From positions 11,461,699 through 11,525,698 of the forward strand of contig NC_049985.1 of NCBI RefSeq assembly GCF_000003815.2: a DNA stretch of 64,000 nucleotides, given 5' to 3'. The DNA comes from Branchiostoma floridae. Taxonomy: Eukaryota > Chordata > Leptocardii > Amphioxiformes > Branchiostomatidae. The notes under the pieces were generated by a model, which saw only the letters and a list, made by a program, of their open reading frames with translations, was not told the origin of the DNA and did no database searches. Shown one piece after another: positions 1-37,865 of the stretch; the first letter of the stretch is position 1; every line of letters starts with the position of its first letter. Position numbers and translations under genes: made by a program.

Positions 1-3000
1 CACCACAGACAGATCGTGAATTTTTTAAAACCAAACACAGAAAACTCAGATTCTTCTTGCGATCAGAGGAGCGAATGGGACAATAGGATGGATTCAGACA
101 ATTGGGACTTCATTGACTGTTGAATGTAAAGGAAAATGTGTGAATGTAGGTTAACCATTGTTCGAACGGTTTTAAGGGCAGAGAATACTAGATGTTTCCA
201 CAAATGTCCATTGACAACGAGACTACTGGGAGTAAACCCACAAAAACAACTTTTCTCTTAAGGGTTTCAAATGATCATTTTTTTCTAACTTTTGCAACTA
301 ATGGTCCTAATGGACCTACCACTTTACTACACTGACCTAAAGGCCATGATCATAATATCCCTAACAGTTTTCACTAGGGCCACAGTATTATCTAATTTTG
401 GACCCTCAAATCCGGCTTGCTCATTATACCTTTTCTCATATCCCTGCCAATGAATTTTTAATCAGACCATCATATCATCACGATAAGACGCCCGTCTTCA
501 TTAAAATTGGAATTGTTGCTGCACTATACAGTCTATAGCGGCACAAAAGACAAATATATAACGTTACTGAGACGTCATGTCTTACGTATGACTAGTAATT
601 CTTCTTTGGGTGCGACAAATGAAAACTGTAAACCTAGATATTATGGACTGATATTGTACTAGAATATTCGATAAGGGTTTGCAAATAGAACTGCAAGCTT
701 ATGACACGTTAACGTTTGAAGACTGTCGAACGTAGCATTTATCAGGTCAGTTATAATAGGTTGATAAATTTGCGCGTGTACACGGAATAGATAAATCATA
801 AATAGCGAGACATCGCTAGTTCATATTATTACCAAATTGTTTATCAAATTGTCTTAAATTGTTTTAAAAGGACAAGTTCAGTGCAACACCGTGCGGCTGC
901 CTATAGACAACATATTTAATCGGGGTCTAGAAACAGTTTAAACTGAGTGGATAAAAATCTGACAAGATTTCTTGTCTTCGCTTCGACAACCATGTTTCCA
1001 TCCAACTACATGCCTGTAACAGACGATTGCTATGATTGCCAGACAAATGTTTATTTCATCATTTTGCTTGCTAAGATAACCTTATCATGACAAGTGTTTA
1101 TCAAGACTCCCGGGAGTTTATACGGACCGTTGGGACAAAATACCTTCACAAGCCGGACATTCTTGTTCAAATCAAGCTAAATTAAGGTTACCAGGACCGA
1201 ACATAATTCGCCATACCCGCCAGCCAATCAAACGTACCGTTACCGAACTGCGACGTAACCAAGACCGTAACGGGCAGCTATTACAACAAGGTGGCGATAT
1301 AAACGTTTCACCTGACGGTGTGCGTGGTGTTTGCTTCTAACGTGTTGGACAAGATCAATCCATATCACTGAACAGGCATATCTCCAACAGAACACATCAA
1401 CCGTTGGAAGAAGTCTTATAAAGGTATACTAGTAGCAGAAAAGGAATCTAACTCACTTGTGTTCCTGTGTCAGAGAAGAGAACCGTCTGCTGCTGTTAGT
1501 TTCCACGTGTATCCAGGCAACACAGCTGGGCTGGGACTGGGCAGCGCGGATTTTCTGCCGTATATGCCTCACGTACTTTTCCAGGGGGGTCACATGTGAG
1601 AACAGAGTTTACAGGAGTTACGGCATACTTCTGTCTCGTTGTATCACAGATTTGTGGTATGAAGCGAACGTCATACTGTTCTTGTCTTAGATGAAGATTT
1701 CACTGAAGACGTGGCGAAGCTGAAGAAATGTCCAAAGACGGTATACATATACAGGCAAAAGTGGTCCCCCCGGCTGAATGTGACGTTAGTATCCCAACCC
1801 GACCGCATCGGTTCGCGACATGTTTAGAGCTGCTAAACAAATATGCTGTCCATTACCAGTGTAAATACACTCCGCGGCCTATAGCACCGAGTCAACAGTG
1901 TATGAATGCCTGTTTGGACGGCTTATTTTGACTCACTTGTTATGCAGACAATGACGAATTAAGTAGTCAATCGGCATTAAGAAGAAAAGACGGGACAAAC
2001 ACACGAATCAGGGAAAGTAAGCTCGGAAGAAAAGAAACGCAGTACAAAAGTTTTCAATATATAATCTACGACCGAGGACATTTTTACTTGGAACAAAAGA
2101 ACTCGCGAAAGTACAACAGAGACCAATTAAACGTTCCGTAGTCTTGACAGCAACTATTTTCATGAGGATATTTTTCCATTTAGCCATCGCGGCCAGCTTA
2201 CAGGTGCACGGTGTGACTACCTGTGACCCTTCAAGTTCTTACGGCGCTTTGAAGGGTGAAAGTTTTGCGCTCTGGTGAAGATTTTCACGCATGCTGAACC
2301 CGATTCAAGCACTTCTCACTGGCGTAGAAAGAAACAATACAGACTTAACCAAACATCTTCAAGGCTAATCCTATAACAGGTCTTTTGTCAGGAACTAAGG
2401 CGTCTTGCAAGTATCTTAGATTAAAACCAAACCGGCCTGACTGGGAAACGTGGTCAGATGCTTTCCACGCTGCTCAAAACCTACTAACGGTGTTCCGTTA
2501 AAGAAATGGGTAAACAAAAACAGGAAAAGCTGAGGGACATGTTGTTGTTGTTGTTTAAAACTGACGAAGTTCAGCGTTTTTGCAATGACCCAAACATCCT
2601 GAGTTTGTAAGTTTTGCCATGACCACATCAAAGCGTAAAGCCGGTCTCAGAAAACTAGCATTTGCTTGAAATGTTGTTCTCAGCGCGCAAGTCAGTGTTT
2701 TATAGATTAGAATAATTCAGTTTCATGTCGTTATGTCTGTCCAAGGACGTTAAATAACTAACGCCCTTGGTCTATCTATCAAGACTCTTAAGCACACGTC
2801 TCTGAATCAACTTCTCTAAAACATTTTTTCTGAAAATTCACAAGGAACTTTATTTATCCTTTTTAAAAGGGAACCATGAGTCAGCAAAGTAATCATAGTT
2901 AATCACCATATATCATGTTGTGTCTAAAGTACATTCATGTCCAGATAACACTTTTGTTAAGGTCAGCGGGTTATCTCTTAAACACCATAAACGAAGGCCG

Positions 3001-4488
3001 CTTTGTTCACACTTTTGTAAACAGCTTTTGTACCAAGGATTTAATTGAATATCGATTCCGAATTGATTAAACTAAATACCAAGTTCACAGTGCGGTTGCC
3101 ACAACTGAGGGATTTTTGTTCAACTTCATGACACTCGGTGATGGAAATATTAGATTGTATTGTACGCATATCAACGGTAATAAATTGATTGATTAAGGCC
3201 TGGTCACATTTGTCGTACGATCGCCGTGCGATTGCAAACTCAAGACGTTTTGGGATAGTCGTAAGTGTGTCGTACAAAACTCAACTGTCTTAGATCCTTG
3301 TCGGCTGTTGGTTCTGTCACAACCTGCAGCTGCTTGAAAATTCCTCGACATGAAAATCGTAGGACGGCCTATGACGTAGCCTCCGGTTCAGTCTTCGAAT
3401 AGAGCTGTCGCCAGACGGGGTAAACTCCTTTCCACGACAAAATTAAACCCCTTTCCTCGGCAAACTCCATTTCCCGGCACAAGAGAACCTAACCAATGTT
3501 GAAAATCGAGAACCAATGCCACATTCCCTAAGATGAAAACTGCAACGGAGGCTACCATGACAAAAGAGACAGCGCCGATAGTCAATGTCCTGACATTTGA
3601 GTTATGACCACACATACCCAAAACCTGTAGCCATTACCCCGGAACAAAATTACTTTCTTCATAATTCAATCACTGGTCCCAATAAGCCAAGTCACACAAA
3701 GTGTCACTGAGCGGATATGTACGGACATGACCGAATCCGACATCTCAAATATTTGAGTCAGATAATTTGTCTCATGATTTAGACTGGATCACAAATAAAC
3801 TCACTCAAACTCAAACATGAACCAGAACAAATGTTTACTTTTCTTGTAGACAGAGAAACATAAATCTTAATTTACACCTGAGAGGGATGAAAGCTAAAAG
3901 TACACCTTTGTAACCATACCTTTTAACGACTGCTACAACTGTATTTCACATATTGATACAAAGCTAAACATTGCCAAAACTCCAAAATATTTTTCTGTTA
4001 GCTTAAAGAACACAGAATTCTCATCATAAGCTAGAACCTTTCAAATCCAACATGTACAGCTATTCTGACAACCCCTGCATTTATAAAATGGAACTGTCCA
4101 ACACATTTCTGTCCATAAAAGTTACAAATATTCCCCTCCCCATTTATGAAATGGAAACAGGCTTTGATTGAAATACATATGAACTATAATTCTATTCACT
4201 TTTACAACAACACTGAAAAGGCACTAGCTGAAATAAAGTCATCCTAAGTGAGAAGTTGTATTTGTTTGTAGTATTTTATCATTGCATAGATAAAAAATTA
4301 CTGTATAAATCACATCATAAAAAGGTTGTAAGACAATGTACAATAATGCATAAAGCATTCCTTTGTCATTATGTTCTGAAGTGCAATTGACAATATTGGT
4401 CCTCTCTTCATATACAAATTCCTTTAATCTGTATTAAATGTACAAGTATCACAAGGTAATGAGCTGCTTGTGATGGGAGGAGGAAGAT
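1..4488. other. No convincing gene; includes probable DNAAF6 3' UTR
   Basis: Mostly AT-rich sequence with only short open frames. A TATAAAGG string at 1417-1424 is followed by two small plus-strand frames (1457-1690 and 1728-1931) that show no domain, repeat or splice continuity. A minus-strand 77-residue frame at 3388-3621 contains one hydrophobic stretch but resembles no family I recognise. The part just left of 4489 should be the 3' UTR of the minus-strand DNAAF6 gene. No clear AATAAA was found for it close by. Confidence 0.5.
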
Positions 4489-4944
4489 TCAGAAGTTGAT
4501 GAAGTCCAGGTCTCGCACCATCCGTAACGTCACGACTAACATCTCCTGGTCCTGGACCCACTGTGCTCGGCCGTTCTTACTGTCCACAGGGTGGGGCAGG
4601 TGGAGGCCAAGTTTACTGGGGAGGGACAAACAGAACAGTGATTTTATTGGCATCCAATAGTTCATGATGCCTTTATATAAAGGACTTTATTGCCAGAGAC
4701 ACAACATGAACAAAAATGTTGTGGATGGCACCTGCATATAAGGATGTTACAAGAAATACATTCTGCTGATTTTGATAAATGCAAATGATGTACTATTATA
4801 CTAGATATACATGGGAAACAAATAAAATGCACCATTTGTACTTCATTCCTAAGGGTGTGACATATTTTTTCGCCTTGTCTATCAGTAGCAAGGAGGACAA
4901 ATCCATTTTAATTTCCTAGTCTAAATTTAGTGTGTCTGTCTGCA

Positions 4945-4976
<32 letters not shown>

Positions 4977-7121
4977 TGCGAGTGGTTCACAGTGGGTGTG
5001 CAAGTGCATGATATGTGTATTCCCAAACTTTATTTTCTGCCAAAGTGAGCACTGCAGTTTCTCTACATTCTGTCAGAGGGCGTTCTGTCAGAGGGATCAC
5101 AGCTAGCCTCATGTTAGAGACTGTGAGTACTTACTATTTTGGTGTTCTGCAGTCTAAAAACTTGTCGGTGACATCCAGCTCCACCTCTGAAGACTTGTGA
5201 CCAGGAAGTTTGATTTTAACCTGAAGATATTCGAACAATGACATTCCTAATGTGCATGTAGGAAATAATAATGAAGTTTATGAAAATAATGAAGTCCATA
5301 TGTTAATGACTCAATGTATTACTCTCCATAAAATGAATACTTGTATTGATAACCATTTTAAAGTAACATAGATCACTTATTCTGGTTGGACACATCCCCT
5401 GCAATAGAGCCTGTACCTACCACCATGTCCTCACAACTGGCTGAAGACAAGTTCTTGTTCCCCATCTGTAAGAACATGTCTTCTGACGTCACAGCCTGCT
5501 TGAAAACCACGTCATACCTACAATTGTGACAAAAGAAAGAAAGAGTCAACTCTAATTATATTATTAGATATATGGAACTCTTGATGAATCGGTAAAAATG
5601 TCATAAGTTTTGATTATTGTCCGCATATTTAACGAGTAGCAAACGTCCTTCCAGGGACAAAAAAGACAGACACCGAAGGGAACACTTAGCACTATTAAAA
5701 TGCTTTAACGACCTATTGTCACAACATTGATTACCTGTTCTTAGCCACAATCCTCCAGTGCCTTTCTACTTGTAAATATGCTTCAAAATGAATTTGTAAG
5801 TGATAATTGATTGTGATTTCTGTAATGTCCTGGCACAATTCAGCTGTTTGGCTGCCATATATACCTGTGACAGCATTGCTGTATTTTGAAATACTGTAAA
5901 TGCAGAAATGTTTGCGGTGGTTTTATGTTCGCTGTTTTTGTTTGGCCGCTTCACCGCAAACTCAAAACCACTGCAAATATTTTCCTTTACATTATGTGAC
6001 TGCCGTGCATGGCGCTACCGCAAACTCAAAACCACCGCGAACAATGCATTGTCCCGTTACCACGAAGTTTATATATAATAAATCCCCTCAAACTTAAATA
6101 CATTTACAGTAAACCTGTCATACAACTAAGTAAAAGTGTTCTACTGATGAAGAACACTTTGTGTCATTTAAACTCACTCGGGCTGCGGCCTGGGGTCCAG
6201 AACGTCCTCGTACTCTGCACCTGTCGCGACCTCCTCCTCGTCCCAGATGTCCTTGGTGGGGGGTTTGGGCGCCGTGGGGGGCAGAGCTATGGGAATGGGA
6301 CATGCAATCGGTTATTCCATATAGCAAAATATTGAGGGCGTGGGGGTATTTGAGTCTGCTTGAATTACATGATGTTAAATCCTTTTATATAACGTTAGAT
6401 CTGTTTCTGACAATGTTTGGATTAAAAAAAAAACTTTTATGATAAACATAGGGACTTCTTTAATATTGAACTCCCATTGATATATTATAGGTGTAAGATT
6501 TACTACAAATCAAATTGATTCGTGCTATAACCAATCAAAATGATTCTAAATGAGTAGGCAATTCAATTAAGCACATATGCATAAATGCTGCATTTGGGAG
6601 TATAACTTTTTCTGACAAGAAAATTTTATTGCATTCATGATCAAAACGGATCAAAACGTAAACCTTTTCAGAAAATTCTTACCTGACTTTTCAGCTTTTT
6701 TCTTTGGTCCAACATCTGCTGGGCCCATCTTTGCCATTGGCTGATGAGAAGTCAGCTGTTACAGTAAAATAAATAACATTAAATGATAAAGTTCAATATA
6801 ACGTTACATATGTAATCACTTTTAACTATTGTATTTAATATCGTTACTAATATCTTAATAACTCGCATCAACATTGCTTTAGTGGACTTTCCACACGAGT
6901 GCGTTCTTGGACTTGCATCCCAAACGCAAACATTCACAGAAAATTAAGCTCTATCAATATTCTTGTCAACAAGAACAACTTTACTTTGTCTTTAGTAAAA
7001 AAAAATCACCATATTGAGAGATTGACACTCCTACCTCTTCGTCGCTGCTGTCGTCCTGTGGCTCTGCCGCCTGCAGCATGTCCCTCAGCTGCAGGATACT
7101 GTCTCTGCCCATCAGATCCAT
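4489..7121 (-). CDS. DNAAF6: DNAAF6/PIH1D3-like dynein axonemal assembly factor, six exons
   Basis: Cytoplasmic PIH-family co-chaperone adaptor that works with HSP90-type machinery to pre-assemble outer and inner dynein arms before they enter cilia. Exons on the minus strand: 7035-7121, 6683-6740 (or 6683-6755), 6178-6286, 5421-5517, 5135-5220 and 4489-4615, all GT/AG with consistent phases, giving about 190 residues (human about 214). An acidic N-terminus (DDSSDEE) is followed by MGPADVGP, matching the MGPGNIGP region of the human protein. The diagnostic block DIWDEEEV, then GAEYEDV, joins across a phase-2 splice to YDVVFKQ. The PIH/CS-like C-terminal half contains SEDMFL, VKIKLPGH and LDCRTPK and ends MVRDLDFINF. 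The exon 2 acceptor is ambiguous by five codons (LTSHQ), both choices in frame. The small exon 1 is supported only by phase and acidic composition. Confidence 0.88.
4945..4972. repeat. (TG)n microsatellite
   Basis: Fourteen uninterrupted TG units in DNAAF6 intron 5, the last intron (4616-5134). Confidence 0.95.
5893..6111. repeat. Palindromic MITE, CTGTAAATGCA family, copy A
   Basis: About 220 bp in DNAAF6 intron 3, starting TACTGTAAATGCAGAAATG and ending with the inverse CATTTACAGT. The body contains GCGGTGGTTTTA-type stretches in both orientations. Related copies lie at 17234-17452, 23483-23645, 29876-30088 and 31176-31373. Terminal inverted repeats, short length and lack of coding potential indicate a non-autonomous DNA transposon. 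Confidence 0.8.
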
Positions 7122-7848
7122 CGCTACAAGTTTTATGGACCTCAAAAATTAGCGACAAGTTGCCAAAGGGGGAGGGGGGCACAGACCGAATTCTGTTTGG
7201 TAAACAAACACAACAACGCGTAAAGTTTGAACAGTTAGGGGAAGAATTGGTGTACCCAGATACATGGGACAGAAAAGCAAGACTTTAGGTCTTCTACTCG
7301 CTTCTATAAAGACAAGTATAGTCCTATTCCAAATCGTTGGTTACGCAGAGTGTCTGTCGTGTTTGCGTCCTCGGCAACGCGGAAGTGAAAATGACCCACT
7401 TCGCGATGACATCTGGGATACACCGTACAGAAGCGACACCATGCGAGATTTTGTAAAACTACAGTATCGTTCAGCCAAGCGGTGTTATATATCGTCATTG
7501 GTTGAGCAAAGTACGTGAGGACATCACGTGTACTCAAACTTAGCACCGTGATGTATGTGTTCAAACTTTCCCCATAAATCTTGTCTAAATAGGCTTGTGC
7601 GAAAAAGATAGTGTTCAGTACCAGGGACAGGTATGTTTAGTAGTGTGTGGATAGTGTTCAGCACCAAGGACAGGTGTGTTCACTTTTGTGTGGCTAGTTT
7701 TCAGTACCAGAGGCGAGTTTACCTTTTTGTGCACTGTGTTCAGAACTAGTGGACCGGTCCAACAAGACAAACGTCTTTGTACCTGTACCCACCACTAGAG
7801 TCAACTGCACAGAATGAAAGTCAAAACAAACATGACAAAATAGAATAC
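7122..7848. promoter_or_regulatory. DNAAF6 upstream region with possible degenerate RFX X-box
   Basis: Spacer between the DNAAF6 start codon and the probable STIM polyadenylation site. At 7367-7378, GTCCTC is followed directly by GGCAAC. The halves fit the RFX X-box consensus but lack the usual 1-3 base spacer. RFX sites are expected upstream of ciliary genes, so this is a candidate only. The region also holds a 43-bp tandem repeat (7611-7762). Confidence 0.25.
7611..7762. repeat. Degenerate 43-bp tandem repeat, about 3.5 copies
   Basis: Successive units begin GTGTTCAGTACCAGGGACAG, GTGTTCAGCACCAAGGACAG, GTTTTCAGTACCAGAGGCGA and GTGTTCAGAACTAGTGGACC, at 39-43 bp intervals. It lies between DNAAF6 and the end of the STIM 3' UTR and has no coding potential. 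Confidence 0.85.
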
Positions 7849-7865
7849 AAGTGAAACATGGGAGT

Positions 7866-7871
7866 TTTATT
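7866..7871 (-). terminator. Candidate polyadenylation signal for STIM
   Basis: TTTATT on the plus strand reads AATAAA on the minus strand. It is the last such signal before the DNAAF6 upstream region. Placement is by inference. Confidence 0.4.
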
Positions 7872-8850
7872 CAATTACCAACTTTTGTCTGTACAACTAC
7901 ATGTAACTTTCTCAATATATTATTTTCTTTTGTAAATGAAATTTGCAAGAACATTGGGTGTACATGTCTGTATAATCATATCGATAAGAACAAGGTAGCA
8001 ATGCGCCAATATGGGCAGTATTTCTCTTCATCTACTTGTGACTATGTGTGATAAGTAAAAACGAGAGTTTTGCGGAGGGGGTGCATTTATTGGAGTCTGT
8101 CATTTCCCTTATGCTATGACTTAACTTATGCATAACTGGGGTGAAAGCAGCTCTTTTATACACAATTAAGTACAGATAAAAATATCTCATCCAGTCTGCA
8201 TTGTATGTAAAGTCTGTTATTGACATAGTTTAGTTGGTCCGTATTGCTACACTGTATGTCTTAAATGGTAATAGCAAGCAAACTGAACATCTTTCTCCCC
8301 ATTTTTCAATAAATCACTATGACCTATTCATCAAGGTAATTCATGCAACATAGTATTGCTATTCAGAAGAATTGTTTATACTGCCAAATTATTGGACTGG
8401 TAATGCATAGTAGAACAGATAACATTAGTCAGAGGATTGCTATTTTGTGAAAACTTGTGTATACGGTGCATTTCTAGCTGTAACTAGTTTGTAATGTGTA
8501 TTGCCCCCATACGAGTTATCAACAAGTCAATCCTTGTAAAAGCAGCAGTTTTGGCTAAGTTAACTATTGCTTGTACTTTATTTATCATTGCATTTTACCC
8601 AAGGCAGCACCTTCTAATGCTGTTCTTTCTATGACTTTGATGTTCACTGCTTAATTATGCATGATGAAAGTTTTCATAACACAGCAAGCATTGTGGCTTT
8701 GAACATTTAACTTTGAGTGAATTACCAGGCAAATTTTGTTACATTACACAAAATGCGGACGCATTTTTGTCTTAAAACCTTTCCTTGCTTACCAACAAGC
8801 AAGTGACAAAAAGACACTTCCTGAACATAATCCTACATTTCTTGTAACAC

Positions 8851-9056
8851 TAGTTCACCTTTATCCACAAAGTAACTTATGTCCGTTGTCTATGGTATCT
8901 CGGGGTATCAAGTCGACAGGCAGTGGTGTCAAATTGCAATAGTTTTAAGATACTGCTGCTTGAAACCACCGTCTGTCAAACTGATATCCCTAAATAGTAG
9001 GGAATCTTTACAGCGAATACAGGTTATGATATGGATAAAGGTGAACTGGCATTAAG
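8851..9056. repeat. Palindromic MITE, AGTTCACCTTTATCC family
   Basis: Begins TAGTTCACCTTTATCCAC and ends with the inverse GGATAAAGGTGAACTGGC. The central part has GTGGTGTCAAATTGC and its approximate inverse GCTTGAAACCACC. Relatives lie at 17115-17560, 20704-20855 (half copy), 35720-35987 and near 57360. Confidence 0.75.
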
Positions 9057-9463
9057 GTAGCAAAGAGTATACAGTATTGTAGTAATAAGGACATTATATT
9101 AAAGTCCTTGGAAGTATATAGACAGTTTCCAGTGTCATTATGAATAACTAAAGGAGGAACTGTTGAATAGGGTAGCCTTAAACATTACTATTTTGTTTCC
9201 AACATACATGTTCATGTAAGCATGACTAAAAACTTCATGTAATGTGTGCAGAGAGCACTGCCATTTACATTTGCATGCAAAATACATGTATGCAGCTTTG
9301 TGTTTTCTTTCTTTGAATGAATGTGTCTTTTCAAATTCAGAATTACACAGAACAATACAACCATTGCTATAAAAGCTCTTTTCCACAACCTACACAACAA
9401 CAGCATATTTTTAATCAAGTAACAAAATGTTACTGTTTGACATATCACCCTAAAGATGAGGAC

Positions 9464-9530
9464 TTGGTTAGCAAGGGGAAGGATTGAGCCAGCAATGATT
9501 ACAGAAGATGGTACCCAGGCTAAATGCAAC
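9464..9530. repeat. Fragment of the hairpin repeat at 29651
   Basis: The sequence around TTAGCAAGGGGAAGGATTGA and GAAGATGGTACCCAGGCTA resembles the right arm of the long inverted repeat at 29651-29749. It appears to be a half copy in the STIM 3' UTR. Confidence 0.5.
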
Positions 9531-10425
9531 AGTGGCAAGACAAATTATCTTTAGAAAATAATCCTCCACTTTCACATTATGAAAAGTCCAGAATAGCTTT
9601 GAAGTGGGTTTCATAGGTGAGAGTATTGCTTGACAGACAATCTTTAAAATCTGGTAGAAATATTGCCAACAAGGAAATGGATATTGAAATGAAAACTAAA
9701 ACATAATCACAAGCTCTCAATGAAAGTACAGTACTATGTATGTGCACTACATATTACACACATTCTGTCCTTGGTAATATATATACATAAATCTTGAGCT
9801 GTCATTACACACACACACCTTCAACCTACATCATAGTACATGGCTTGGGCAGTAATAAGTTGACCTTTTTTACTACTGTAACAAGAAAACAAGTCAAAAA
9901 CCTGTTCATGGTGTTTAAAAAAACCCTAACCTTCAGACATGTCCTCTATAACAGTTTTTACTTAGGAAATAAAAAGAGGGCTGTGACTTGACTTTTCCAC
10001 AAGGACAGCAAAGATCCTTACCATTTTCTTTCTTAGCTGGATAACTTTGACTAAGTCTAGCTTTGGCTTTACTCCACCCAACCACTTACAAATTTTTTCA
10101 TCCAAAACATGGAAAGACAAGGCACTGGCAGGCTCCTTGTCTCCTCAGGAAATATGGGACAACAGTTATTCTCCAACCCAGCAAAATGGATTCTCTTTAC
10201 CGTATCAAACCCCACATGGCAAGGTGCTTAAAAGAATGACACCAGTGTCAAGACAACACACACATTGCACACAGTGGACAGTAAAGGGTATTAGAACTAC
10301 TGTATATGCAGCATCGGTCTTCAGTATAAAACATACCACATAGAGCAAGTACATCTCTTGAAAAGACAACAACATACAAAGTTTTGTGTTATGAAAGACA
10401 TGGTCCCTCACCCTGTATTTTAAGG

Positions 10426-10617
10426 AAGGGTGCAGTCACATTTGTCGTAAGTCTTAAGAGTTATTACAACAGCTTCTTGAGACAGTTGTGGATTTGTCTT
10501 ACAAAATCCAGCAGTCTTCTGACAGTAAAAGTTGTCATAGTTTTGTTAATGGTTAATTGTGTTCTGGTCTGATTGAAAATCCTACAACTATACGATCATT
10601 ATTGTGACCGCACCTTA
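10426..10617. repeat. MITE-like TIR element
   Basis: The left end, AAGGGTGCAGTCACA followed by TTTGTCGTA, is the imperfect inverse of the right end, TACGATCATTATTGTGACCG then CACCTT. It is about 190 bp and non-coding. A sequence like its left end also occurs near 3198-3225. Confidence 0.6.
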
Positions 10618-11130
10618 AGCACCACCCAGATAACCCTTCATAAGGTCAATGAAAGGATCATTTCAGAAGAGAATCCAAAATCCTACAGACCTTCCTCAAG
10701 AGTAATAGATATCTATATCAACTACACATGTATACTGACCAATTGTGGTATGTTACAACTTTGTTATTTCAGACATCAACATTTGTGACAGAATCTTCAA
10801 GCAATGAAACCTACACAAGTATGCTGGTGGTCTTCCTAGAGTGAACTACAGACTAGTCAAAGGGTAAAACTCATTTGTTATTTTCAGTGATTACTAGATA
10901 TTGTTTCTAGAAATCAACCATCTAAAATATAAATCTTCTGTAAGGAAATATTACACAGTAATACACACATAAACATAATGTAAGTTGCTTTCTACTCCTG
11001 AAATAGCCTCGTTTCTTTAGAAGAACGTAGCCCAAGGACTACTGACAGTTTCCGGGCCAAAAATTGGCACCATTGTTTCATCAAGTATCTGGAGATATCT
11101 CCCTTTGTCATCTATTTGTAACTTTCCTTC

Positions 11131-37393
<26,263 letters not shown>

Positions 37394-37865
37394 GTCTCCG
37401 CGGTGCTTGGGGGGTTCAGGAAAAAAACTCTGCTTCCGGAATTTGGCACTGTCGGGCAGCGGTTCTCTGACGCAGTTCAGTCCGCCATCGTCATGTTTGA
37501 AATACCAACGATCCCGGATAGAGCGACTCCACCACTAGGAGAACCCCTCTTCTCACATGAGTCACTTCCTCCTTTTCAAAAGGCTGGTGCGTCCTACAAT
37601 CTCCTCCCTCCAAAAACGACAGTTTTCAAACCCAAACATGCTCGTTTATCCAAACATTCACCGTTCAATATGTTTTTATGACACAACAATTAAGCAGCCG
37701 TGTGAAATCTGCCATATGATATCATAGACTAAAAATAGATGTTATATATAAAGGAATTGTTTACTGATCTATAAAAGAACAGTAGAGTAAATGCAACAGC
37801 CAAATGTGGCCATGTTGAGCAATCTGATTGGTCAGAAATTTAGTCACGTGGTTAAATAGTCAAAC
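37394..37865. promoter_or_regulatory. Shared STIM-SRA1 head-to-head promoter region
   Basis: The start codons of STIM (minus) and SRA1 (plus) are 472 bp apart and point away from each other. On the SRA1 side there is an inverted CCAAT box (ATTGG, 37827-37831) and a CACGTG E-box (37845-37850). The SRA1 start itself lies in ACATGGCGGCC, which matches the YY1 core that often overlaps start codons of TATA-less genes. No TATA box is evident close to either start. Confidence 0.6.

Larger units (their letters stand above)
7849..11130 (-). other. Probable long 3' UTR of STIM, with embedded repeats
   Basis: Downstream of the STIM stop codon on the minus strand. There is no further conserved frame. 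A minus-strand AATAAA at 7866-7871 would give a transcript end near 7850, so a 3' UTR of about 3.3 kb. Nearer signals are not excluded. Two MITE-like repeats lie inside (8851-9056 and 10426-10617). Confidence 0.45.

Noticed and set aside
1457-1931. Two small plus-strand frames downstream of a TATAAAGG string
   Set aside because: Not contiguous in frame, no splice pattern or family resemblance; the TATA-like string may be chance.
6009-6335. Plus-strand frame overlapping DNAAF6 exon 3
   Set aside because: It consists of MITE sequence plus the antisense of a recognised exon.
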